A stretch of 64,000 bases of DNA, taken from positions 131,501 through 195,500 of the forward strand of contig VIIQ02000027.1 of the NCBI GenBank assembly GCA_007449985.2, written 5' to 3'. Source of the stretch: Desmodesmus armatus. Its lineage: Eukaryota > Chlorophyta > Chlorophyceae > Sphaeropleales > Scenedesmaceae. Shown here one piece after another: positions 43,974 through 55,100 of the stretch; within the stretch, counting starts at the first letter, position 1, and every line of letters begins with the position of its first letter. The notes below the pieces were generated by a model. That model worked only from the letters and a program-made list of their open reading frames with translations, did no database searches and had not been told where the DNA came from. The position numbers were made by a program, and so were the translations under genes.

Positions 43974-46900
43974 ATGGGACGTTCAGCTTCCACAGCAGCT
44001 GCAGCGCTGCTGACAGTCGCTCTATGTGTCTGTGTGGCTTCTGGGCTTGGTGTGGGCAGCGTCTTTCCCCAAGCAGAGCCCTCCTGGAATGGGTGTGCCT
44101 GTGACAGCAGCGAGGACCCCCAGCTGGTGGGCAACCTGCTGGAGCAGCTCTCTTCCTCAACAGAAAAGTTCATCAGCTGCAGGCAGCAGCTTCTCCGGCA
44201 GAAGTATCACGTTCCCATCATCATAGGTAGCCCCTTGCAGTACTCCTTGGCGACAGGAACACCTTCCTGTGGCAGTGCCTCTCTGGAGTGCTTGCCGTCA
44301 TCTGTGCAGCCCTGTTCATGCAGACGCGGCGCAGCAAAGCAGCATACACCAGCTTGCAGCAGCATGCGAAAGGCAGGGAAGCAGAGTGGCAGCATGCCAT
44401 CACGTCTCTGCATGCCACGCTGCAAGACCGCGCACAGCAGCGTGAGCAGCTCTGGCAGCAGAAGCAGTCAGATTGGGAGGCGAAGGAAGCAGCATGGCAG
44501 CAAGGCGTGCAGGAGGTTACCCAGCTGGTGCGGCTTAGGGAGGCTGCACTGTCTGATCAGTCACCAGCCATGCAGCAGCCATCCAAGGTACGATCTGGGG
44601 GGTGTTGACCTTCAGACTGCTGTGCAACACTAATCCATTTGTTTCTGCTTTGTGCACACACTACTTACCACAATGGAGTGATAGCCTTCTTCCTAAGGCA
44701 TCACGCGGCTTGCAGGCTATCGTACGAATCACCACCAACCCCCCTCCCTTCCTATTGCCCCTTGATGGCACGATTGCATGAATGCGTGTGTCTGTTTGCG
44801 AGCCTTGTGCCCCAGCAGCTGCGAAGGCAGCAGTGATGGTGGGCGGCTGGGCCAGCGGCCCAGGGTCCATTCTGATCTGACGCTCTTGCTGCTGCTGACG
44901 GCTTTGCACTGTAGGCTTTGCCAGCTGCACGTGGCTCGGACTCTGCATCTGATGCTCCAGCATCTGAGTGCGTGAAGGTTGACCAGAAACAACGTGCATG
45001 GTCGCCCACTAAAAGCCCCAAGGGCCGGGAGGAGCCAGCCGCCAATGGCACAAACCAGCAGGACGATAGTGCTGGCACGGTAAGGCCCTGTTACTGCTGG
45101 TGTTTGACTTTGCCTTGCAGTTTTGTATACATTTTGTAGCCCGCAATGGTTTGAGGGTTGCTTGGCCATACTCTTCGCTGCTTTAGTTGGCCGTGTTGGT
45201 CGCCCGAGTGTGTGGGGAACCAAGCAGGGGCATGCACAGTTTTGAAGGAGCTGCGGCTTGGCACAAGTCAAATGCAGCTGTGTCAGCACACGCAAACCGA
45301 AGGCGGCAGGCCTCGCATTCGTGCTTGTTGCCGGCTCCCTTCCAAAGGGACAGGCTGCATTGTATTCACTTGCTCTCTTACCGTACTGGGTCACTTCCAC
45401 ACCCTCTGGCTGCCGCCCCTTTTTCAACTACCATGGCCCTGGTACCACCTACAGGCCGGGCGCGCAGCTGCCGGCCCCATCAGTGCCGGCTTCACTGCCT
45501 TGTGCAGCAGCTACCAGCAGCTGGCAGGCACTGGCATCGGTGTCGATGTCTTGGAGGCAGCGGCATCACCCTTACGGTCGCCACAGGTGAGGTGCCAACC
45601 AGTTTCTTTGGTCTGGCGCCAGGCAGCTGACAGCCTGCATGTCTGATGAACGGCAGATATCCTGCAAACTTGTGCGTGCCTGCACCGTGGGTCTTCTCTG
45701 CAGCACTCAGTGCCGAACTTCAAGCCTGTGCTTGCCAGCACACAATTGCGCAATAACTGTTATGTACCGCTCCATCAGTACTGCCTGATCTTGTGTCGCT
45801 GCTGCACACATGCTAGCCCCATAAGCTAGGCCTGTACCTGACACCTTGTGTGGTGTGCACACCCGTCTCCCCAGGTGAGCACACCTGGCGCGTCAGCTAC
45901 GCCCCAGACGCTGCGCGCGCAGCTGCAGAAGCTGCAGGCGCAGGAGGAGGAGGCTGAGCGGCTGCGCTGCAAGCTGGTGGGCAAGGTGGAGCTGCTGCGG
46001 GAGGAGGCATTAGCCCTGCGCAGCCTGGACCAGGAGAAGCGGCAGCTGGAGGAGCAGGTGGGCTGTCGCAGTTGAATGACTTTCTTGTTGCATGGCTTTG
46101 GGTCCTCACCCTTGAAGCTTGGAAGGTAGAGGTGTGCAGGCTTTCGATATACATAGCAGATGGGGAGCTGTAGTAAGGGGAATGGCCCATCACGACGTGT
46201 GCTTGCAGCAAATGGCCGGGGTCGCCGGGGCAACACCTCGACACGTGCTGAGCATGCTGACATGCTGCTGGACTTGTGCATCAACAGTGTTTGTCTGTGC
46301 TGAGGTCTTCAATTGGGCCAGCATGGTTTTTCAAGATGGCGTCCAGCCGCGCACTGCTCTATGCTAGTGTCACTGCCCATTCCCGCCGCTATGACGCCAC
46401 ACATGTACCTCATGTCTCCTCTCCCCTCCCCCACCCACTTATGGCACCGCAGGTGTCGGAGCTCAAGGGCCGCTGCAGCGCGCTGCCCAACCTGCGTGAG
46501 GAGCAGCGGCAGCTGACTGCTGACGCGTCTGAGGCCGAGCGCCTGGCTGCCCTCAACAGCGAGCTGCGGCTGCGCAGCATGGAGCTGGGCGGCCTTCAGC
46601 AGGAGGCGCAGCGGCTGGGCCCTCTGGCTGAGGAGGCGCAGGCGCTGAAGCAGCAGCTGCAGGAGATGAGGAACGAGTCAGAGGAGCTGCCCGCTGTCAA
46701 GGTATGCTGGTTGGTATGCTCAACCTGCGGCTGTCGACAGGGGCTTGGGGTTTTACCCATGAAAGTGTTGTTGGCGTGATGCCAGCAACCACAGAGAACA
46801 TGCTGCCTGGCCAACGCGATGAGCCAAGCAGACCCCTGGGTGTATGTGCTGGAGTGATCTGATATCCAGCACGCCCTGCTGCGCTGTGCTGCGTTGTGTT

Positions 46901-49900
46901 GCTGCAGGCCAAGCACAGCAACCTGTTGGAACAGGTGCAGCAGCTGGAGGTGCTGCGCAAGGAGAACGGTGAGATGGCACAGCTGGTGGCGCAGCTGCAG
47001 GTCCTCAAGAACGACCAGCAGCACCTGCAGGAGCTGTGCGACCAGGTGGAGCGTGTGCGGTCCGACAATGCCTCCCTGCAGCGCAAGAGCCAGGCCCTGC
47101 CCAGCCTGCAGGCTGAGAATGAGCGCCTCAAGGTGGGCTGTATGCAGTTTTGTTGGGGTGACATCATTGTGGGGATTGAGGGGTGTGGAAACCTCGATCC
47201 TAGCCTGAACACCCACCTGCCATCATGCGCGGCGGGGATCTGTGTGCATCGTGGTGGTTTGGGTGTGTGCTGTATGCACTACTTTCGTGCAGACCTGGGC
47301 TGCCGTTTGAGCGCACATCAGTCAGTTGTCCAACTGATGTGCCGTTGTGTTTGCCAGACAGCTGGGAGCCCTAGGGTGAATGTACAGGCTCTATCAGCCA
47401 TCGGTGCCTGGTGTTTTCAGTCTCATTGGAGGTGCCATGCTGCATGAAGCTGCTTTCAGCACTCAACTGCCGGCTGTTTTTGTCGCTACCCCTGGTGCTT
47501 GTGTGGCTCGATTGGCTGCGCCCATCGATGTGTGCTGACCTGAGATGCGCTGTGTTGCTGTGCTGTGCTATGCTATGCCGTCAGGTGGCTGCGCAAGGTG
47601 CTGACGCTCTGGAGCAGCAGAACCTTGACCTGGCAGCAGAGGTGGCGCGTGTGGAGACACTGACCGCTGAGGTAAGCAGCCCGCCACTCACACCCCTCAT
47701 TGGTCCTCTGCAGGGTTTGTTTGCTGGACGCACCCATCACCAGCACGCTTTGCGGACTGTCAGTGAAATCTTTGGAATTTCAATGTCAACACGCATAGCT
47801 GCTTGCCTGCCAGCACTTTCGACTGCAAACGGCACAGTGCTGTCGCTCTGCGCAGTGGATCAGCCGTCCATGCGCCTTGGACAGCGGCCTGTGCATGGGT
47901 TCGCACCATGCTTGCGCAGTGCAGCACTCTGAGCCCCATGACCACCAACCAGCCTGCCGCACCGCTGTCTCCCTCCCCGTGCCATAGGCCCAGCAGCTGC
48001 AGGAGAAGGCCAGCCAGCTGCCCCAGGTCCAACTGGAGCTGCAGGAGGTGCAGTCACAGGTGCAGCAGCTGGAGGGCGCTGTGCTGCAGCTGTCCACCCT
48101 CAGGGGCAGGGTAGCTGACCTACAGGCGGAGGTGAGGGGGCAGCACTCGCTCTGCGGTTGCAACGACTGGCTGGCCTGTGGCTCTGATCGTGAGGGGCAA
48201 TAGGCAGTATCGTTGCTGAAGACCGTCTGCTGCGCAGAGCGCGTCAACAGGCTTTGCTTGAGTCAGCGCAGTGTGTTGAAACAACCCAACTATGCCAGCC
48301 ATATGGTGCTAGCTTGTCTGCTGGGGTGGTGGGCAGTGCTGACGCCAGGCCTCCGTGAAGGTCAGTACTAATGGCCCCACAACAGCTATGTGCATGCTAT
48401 GGGATAGGGTGTGCATTTGCAGCCCCCTCACACCTTCTTGGTGAGCCTTGATGTTGCACTTGCAAACCCAAGGGTGGGAATCCATAACCCTTTTGATCGT
48501 CAGGGAGCCCTTTCCTGACAGTTTCTTCTTGCCTGCTGCCAGCAGGCTGCTGAGTGTGAGCTGCTGAACGAGCAGCAGGAGCAGCTGCAGGGGGTCTCGC
48601 TTGAGGCGGAGCAGCTGCGGCAGCAGGTGCAGCAGCTGCGGCAGTCCACAGCAGACCTTCCTGCGCTGAGGGAGGAGCTGCAGGAGCTGCAGACCCTGCT
48701 GATGACCCGGCAGCAGCTGCAGCAGGAGGCGCAGGATGCTGAGCAGATCCGGCAGCAGGTGCGGCAGCTGCAGGACGCACGGCTGGACCTGCCGGCCCTG
48801 CGCCAGGAGCTGCAGCAGCTGCAGGAGGCTCACGAGGAGGCCAAAGCGCACATTGTGCAGCTCAAGGAAAAGGTGGGGAGTCACAAGGTGTCACTGGGTG
48901 ACCACACTGTTGTGGGGCTTTGTGACTGGGCTGTGCAGGGGTGCGGCAACAGGCAGCAGCGTGTGGCCGATTTCACTATGCCAACAGTGTGGCCACAGCA
49001 AATTCATCGCAGCCAAATACCCTTGACGGATGGGGCTTGCTCTCCACGCTGCCATTCTTGCGCTCTTCATGTTTGTCTGTGAGTGTATTGCTCACCGTGT
49101 TATGATTGGTGGGTTGAATGGTGTTGCTTTTCTGACGTTGACCATACCCAACCTCGCCCGCTGCTGCAGGCTGACGCCATCAGCAAGATGCAGCAGGAGC
49201 GCTCCCGCCTCAGCGCAATCGTAGAGCAGGGCCTGTCCGAGCAAGCAGAGCTCAACACACTGCGCCAGCAGGCCGGCGAGCTGTCAGGTGTGACGCACGA
49301 GCTGCAGCAGACCCGGCAGACCCTGTTGGAGCTGCAGGCGGTTGCGCGTCAGCTGGAGCAGCACCGCGTGCAGATCTGCAGCCTGGCAGATCAGAAGGCA
49401 GAGCTGGAGGCTGCGCTACAGACACAGGCTGAGCTGCAGGTCGGTCAAAAGGCTTCGGCCTGGCTGCTTCAGCCCACCCAAAGGACAGCTGTTGGGAGTT
49501 GTGAAGGTTCATTACTTCCGGTGCGCCCGTGCGTTTCTGCAGTCTGTCAGCATTGTGGCTGCTTGAGCACTGTGTGAGAGGCTCATCTTTTTCTTCTTGT
49601 GGTGCTGCTGCTGGGCTGCAGGCTGAGGTGTCTGTGCTGCACCGGGACTATGAGGGTCTGGTGCAGAAGGCAGAGCGAGCCAAGGCCATGCAGGACGGCC
49701 TGCCTGCCCTGCAGGTGGGACAGGCACAATGCAGGGTGTTGCTGGGTGGCTTCGCAGTGCGTTGAAAAGCATCGGGCGGGGAGCAGTGGCACAGCGCATC
49801 ATGCTGTGTGTTGTACGGGGGCTCGGCGTCCCTACTATAACACGTCATGGCGTTAAGCTTCCCTAGAGGCGCTCAACTGTAGCAGCGCCGTATGGAGTGT

Positions 49901-51667
49901 AGCTTGCTTGACAACGGCATGCATCCACAGCCTGCCAGGGGCAACAGGGGCCCTTGCTTTTGCCCTTGGTTTCGAATGTCAGCCATGCTGCAAAGCAGCA
50001 CGGCAGTCGCAGAAGCGGCATTATCCTTTTGCTTCACCTGTCCTGCCATGCATGTCCCCTGCTCGGCAGCGGCACTGATCCCTTCACCACAGTCTGCAAG
50101 TGCTTAACAGGCACTTACACCTGCCCCGCCATATGTGTCCTTGCAGGCCTCTGCTCTGGGGTTGGAGGAGCTGGAGGTAGAGCACCGCAAGCTGGCACAG
50201 CTGGCAGAGAAGGCCAAGGCCCTGCGCGCACAGAATGCACAGCTGGCGCAGGAGGTGTCCAGCTTGCCCGAGCTCAAGCGGGCCGCGGCAGACCTGCAGC
50301 AGCAGGTGGTGCAGATGCAGCACGTGCGGCAGCAAATACAGCGTTTGCAGGTGGGTGTGGAGGCGCTTGGCAGTGCGGCAAATAAATGCTGAGAGGCGTT
50401 GACTCCTGGCGATGCTTGACAAGTCCAGGTCCACATGTTGTCAGAACCTCCCAGTATCCCTGACATCTGCCGTCGTCAACTGACTGCTGCTGCTGCTCTG
50501 GCTGTTCACTCTACACTCTGTGTGCATCTACAGGCCGAGGGCGAGGCTGCTTATGCAGATGTGCAGCATGCGCACACCACAGCCCCACACACAGCAGCAG
50601 CCAGCAGAGACCGCCAGCAGGCACCCAGTGCAGCAGGCATGGGCACCCCTGCGGCCCGCCTGTCTGCCGCACACATCTCAACCACGCCGCCCCATGCAGC
50701 CGCCAGCAGCGCCGCCGTCGCAGCCCGCACGCCGCTGCCTGCAGATGTCACCCGTGCGCTGCTGTCCCAGGCGGAGACGCCTGCCTCTGCGGCCGCGCAG
50801 CTCTCCGCCCAGCTGGCGGTTAGCCCCAGTGTGCTGACACCAGGCGTGGCTCAGGCTATGGCGGAGGCGGGAGAGGCTGTGGCTGTTATGGCTGCGCAGG
50901 GCGGCCAGGAGTCGACAGCCAACCTGGATAAGATCAAGGCCAAGCTGACGGTGCTGAAGGAGCACATACACGCCAAGACCAAGAGGATGACCGAGGAGAA
51001 ACGGCGGCAGATCGAGGCGCAGATTGAGAAGCTGGAGAAGAGCTTGGCCTACGTGGAGAAGCAGCGGGTGAGCAGGGTACTGGGCGGCAGTCTGTCCTGG
51101 GATTTTTGAGTGAGAGAAGAAGTGAAAGACGGCAGTAGCAGCACCACAGGCAGTAGGGGGTTATCGCTGCGTTCAGTGTGCAGTTGTTGCCCTTGAGCAT
51201 GCCGTGCAGCCACCCTGATATGCAGCCTGTGTAGGTCCGTGCGTGTCCGACAGCCAGTGCATGCACACTCTAGCCTTTGACGTACCTCCAAGCCAGCACC
51301 TGACTCGGTGCAGGACCTTGCCGAACAGGCCGCTCGGAGCCAGAACAGCTCGGACGATGTGACAAACACGACCTCCCTCACCAGCCTGACATCCCACAGC
51401 GCTGGGCTGTCAGTGTCGGCGGCAGCATCTGCAGTGGCAGCACATGCGCCAGTGGCTGCAGCATTGGGCAGCAGTGCTGGGGTGGGCACTATGCTGCCGC
51501 AGGACGTGCTTGCAGCAGGCCAGGCGGCAGGCACACCCACAGATGCTGCAGCGGGCAGCAGCAGGTGGGCGCTGGCGCAGGCGGCGCGCAACCTGCACGA
51601 AGGCTTTGATGCAGCGACCACACCCTTCTACACCCCAGTTACCCGCAGCCGCACTGGTGATGAGTAG
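43974..51667 (+). CDS. Membrane-anchored long coiled-coil protein with recurring LPxL motif
   Basis: The exons are 43974-44226, 44241-44587, 44915-45079, 45455-45586, 45875-46057, 46453-46701, 46908-47132, 47585-47671, 47988-48131, 48546-48872, 49170-49439, 49622-49714, 50147-50350, 50534-51067 and 51314-51667. They give about 1188 aa. Residues 8-26 form a signal peptide (LLTVALCVCVASG). A luminal stretch follows, then a second hydrophobic segment near 93-111 (FLWQCLSGVLAVICAALFM) and a basic TRRSK stop-transfer. About 600 residues of Gln/Leu/Glu heptads come next, ending in an Ala/Ser-rich tail with a last helix (KIKAKLTVLKEHIHAKTKRM). The layout recalls kinectin- or golgin-type tethers, but I recognise no family. 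All introns after the second exon are phase 0. The first two coding segments are in different frames, separated by only 14 bases, so the N-terminal join is uncertain. Confidence 0.75.
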
Positions 51668-52145
51668 TGGCGGGGTTGCCAGTTGCTGTACAGCGTGGTG
51701 TGTCGGTGTGTCGTATGTGTGCATGGTGGTTGGGGGGGGGGGTGGACAGTGTGGTGATCTGTGATTGTGATCAGTGAATATGGTGATGTCTGATTGTCTT
51801 CGTGGTAGGCCTTGGCATGTTGTGTTCTGGCTGGGTTGAAAGATGCCCTGCGATCCAGGTGGGGTGGTGGTGGTGAAGATGTGTGACTTTGACTACGTGA
51901 CTGTAAGGCAGCTCGAAGGGGTGTTCAAGAACAGTGCAAAGCGTAATCGTGTAGTTGATTGCCGTCCTCTGGTGAGGATGGAATGTTCGCTTACATGTAT
52001 TGCGCTTGAGGCAGTACCCTGACCTGATTTTTACGCGAAGGCGCACCCTGCGAGGACGTTGGCCACACTATCATTGAGTCGTGCATCTATACATATGTGA
52101 GGCAGGATGCGGTAGGCCCTCTTTTCCACCTACCTCCGCTCAGCG
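51668..52145 (+). other. Intergenic region before the giant low-complexity gene
   Basis: This region holds the 3' UTR of the coiled-coil gene, with TGTAA at 51902-51906, 235 bases after the stop, and the promoter of the next gene. There is a G11 run near 51731. An in-frame TAG at 52113 precedes the next start codon. Confidence 0.5.
51902..51906 (+). promoter_or_regulatory. TGTAA polyadenylation signal candidate for the coiled-coil gene
   Basis: TGTAA lies 235 bases after the TAG of the membrane coiled-coil gene, in T/G-rich sequence. Confidence 0.5.
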
Positions 52146-55100
52146 ATGGTGCTGCCCAGTGGCTGTTTTGGCTGCTGCACAGTTGATAGCAAAGTCACCA
52201 TCAGTCCTGAATGTTCCAAAGACTACTGTGGGCCGTCCGAGGGGCAACAAGGGTTGTCTGAAATCTCTGAGTCGGGACCCACTGTGTTTGGGGAGAGGGG
52301 CAACAGGCCAAACGTTTGCTTGGAGCACAGCCGATGCACAGGACAGGCTGCAGATGATCAAACATCACCACTGTTGGGAGTAAAGCTTGAGGTGAGGAGT
52401 CCATGCACGGCTCACAGGTGCCCAGGCACCATCCAAGGTTCTGCTGCTGCCTCCAGTCTGTGGGGGCATCGTCACCAGGCAGTGGTGTGCCCTCGCAGGT
52501 TGTCAAAGACGGACTCACTGATGCAGCAGTGAGGTTGGTTCTGGGTGTTGCTGCTGCTGACTGCACGGACGAGTGCAAGCACAGTCAAGTCAACGGCAGC
52601 ATGGGGCAGTCAAGCAGCACCCTGACAGCGGAACGCTCAGGCAGAGCTGAGACAGATCAGGAGGTGAGCAACCGGTTGTATGTTCTAAGCCATCAAATAA
52701 GTGCAGCGCAGTGCTGCCATGAGTTGCAAAGTTTGGCGTTGAACACTGCCATTTGTGGTGGCAGTGTTCTCAGGCCGCAGCAGCTGTCGCGGCACGTGCC
52801 AAGACACTGCTCATGCTCAAAAAGACAACTAATGTTCCAGAAGGATGCAACATCCAAGCCCTGCAGGTGCCTTCTGGCCACAAACCTTTCAGTCCAAACA
52901 GCTACGTCAGCCGCATGTTCCTCCAAGATGCCGTCAAAAAAGGAGGCCCCACCACTCTGCCCCCAACCCTGTCCCCTGTGCAGGCATCTGTCGCAGGACA
53001 AGACTCCGTCCCCTGGAGTGCAGCAGCCAGCAGCAGCACAGGCGCCAGCCAGTCAGCGGCTGCCGCCAGCAGCAGCGGCCCTGCAGCAGCAAACTCGCCT
53101 CGATCGCTTGTTGCTGCTGCAGCAGCAGGGGCCGCAGCCGCTGCGGCAGCCTTGCACAAGGCTTCAACAGCAGAGGATGCATCAGCCATACCAGGCAGCC
53201 AGCCCATGTTGCCAGTCTCAGCAGTGGACCCACGAGCATCAGGGGAGCTGTTTGTCTGGCAGCGTGTCCTGTTTGCGGAGCGGCTTCACGAACTTCTGGC
53301 TGAGGAGCAGGGTACAGGTGCAGCAGCAGATCAGACACCATCACTCCTGCTCACAGTACCGTCTCAACCTTACGCAGGGCAAACATCGCCTTCAGGGTTC
53401 ACGGCATGTCCTCCTGAGGGCCAGTCAGACCCTGTAGAGATGTTGCCTAGCCGTTCCATGTCTGGTTATCCCTCCACAGCCCGCTTCTCAGAGGCCAGCA
53501 CATATGACAAGAGCCTGGCGTTAACACAGCAGCAGTCTGCAGGACAGCATGGCAGCCAGCAGGAGCAGCTGCGTCCAGTGCAGCTCGAGCTGTTAGGAGA
53601 GTGTGCTGAGCAACTCATGCTGCAGGAAAACCAGACGCCGCGCAGCCATGCAGCATGGCTGCGGCAGCTGCACCAGGAGGAGCTAGAAGCTGCAGCAGCT
53701 CGTGCTGCAGCTGCAGTTGCAGCCACAGAGGGGTGTAGCAGGTCCAGCATGCACAGCTGGGAGGGCAGGGCTGCATCAACAAACCCTGGCCTGAAGCCTA
53801 GCCCCCTGGGAGTTACTGCGCAGTCGCAAGCGCGCGCAGCTCTTCAGCTGGTGGGGTTGTTACTGCTGACGGGGTTGCAGCCGAAGCCAGCACAGTTGCT
53901 GGCGGCGGCAGCAGCTTGATTGCAGCAGCACGGCCAGGGTACAGTCTCAGCAGGCGGGGAAGCATGCCAGCAGCTGCTCCGTTGGCTGCTGGCCGTCGTA
54001 GCAGCAGCACCTCTGTCCCTGGAGGTGGGTTGCTGCCAGGGGCCAAGAGGCAGCCACGACTGACGTCGCTGGGTGGGGGGTATGGCAGCCGCAGCAGCAG
54101 CAGCATGGTGGACCCTCGGGGTGGGGCTCGTGGGTATGGGTCCTCTGCTGGTGGTGCTGCTGCTGCTTCCAAAGCAGGCCGCACAGGCATCACCGACAAG
54201 CTGCTGGTGCAGTTGGGCCATGCAGCAGCAGTTGTGCTGAGCCAGCAGCAGAACGAAGCCGCGTCCTCAAGCAGTGGCCTTGTTGCAGGCCTTGGTGACA
54301 GAGCAGCTGGGTCAACAGGCGGTGGTGGGCCGGAGCTTAGCACAGCACAGCACAGCTTGGGAAGCCTTCCTGCCATGGACCCATGCAGCAGTGCTGCTGC
54401 TGGGGCCTTTCCTGCAGCCTCTGCCAGCACTGCGGGAGGGCCTGTCAGTTGGCCGCTCAACAGCTGGCTGTCCAGCACCACTTCTGCTGACAGTGCCGCA
54501 AGCCTTGGCACCACCCGCGGGCCTGTTGCTGCTGCACAAGCAGCCCGCAGTCGCGTCAGTAGCTGCAGCAGCGCTGCTGCACAGCTTCCAACCAGCAGGA
54601 GCAGCACCTGCAGCATAGGCCCCCACGGCCGGGCCCTGAAGGACGGCGAGGTCCTGACAGCAACACAGAAGGCAGGACTGCTGCGCCAGGTGTCGTCTGC
54701 GCTCGCAACGGGTGTGACAATGGATGAGCTGCTGCTATGCTGTGAGAACAGCGGCGGGTACACAGCCACTGCTGCGGACAGGCTCTCACAGCTGCAGCAG
54801 CAGCCGGGACCGCGGGTATCCTTGCTGGGGCCAGCACAGCAGGGCATCCAACAGCAGCAGCGGCGCTACAGCATGCAGAGTGCAGTGCATGGTGGCGACA
54901 AGCGGCAAGCTGCGCTGAAGCCTGGCCGGCATACGTGGGCAGGCCCTAGCCTAGACACTCTGCAGGAGACGCTCAGCACGCCCATGCAGCAGGACAGCAT
55001 GCAGGCAGGTGCCATGCAGGTGCCACAGCAGGAGGGAGAGGCGCAGCTACTTGACATCATGCTGGCCTCGCATGCAAACCTGCAGGAAGAGCAGAATCCT

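Noticed and set aside
43902..44633. Single 243-codon frame reading straight through the two N-terminal segments of the coiled-coil gene
   Set aside because: After 44226 it becomes Ser/Cys/Arg-rich nonsense, while the alternative frame gives a clear membrane helix and coiled coil.
45258..45590. Alternative frame over the fourth exon of the coiled-coil gene
   Set aside because: The AGRAAAGPISAGF frame has matching phase-0 splice sites on both sides. The other frame does not join its neighbours.
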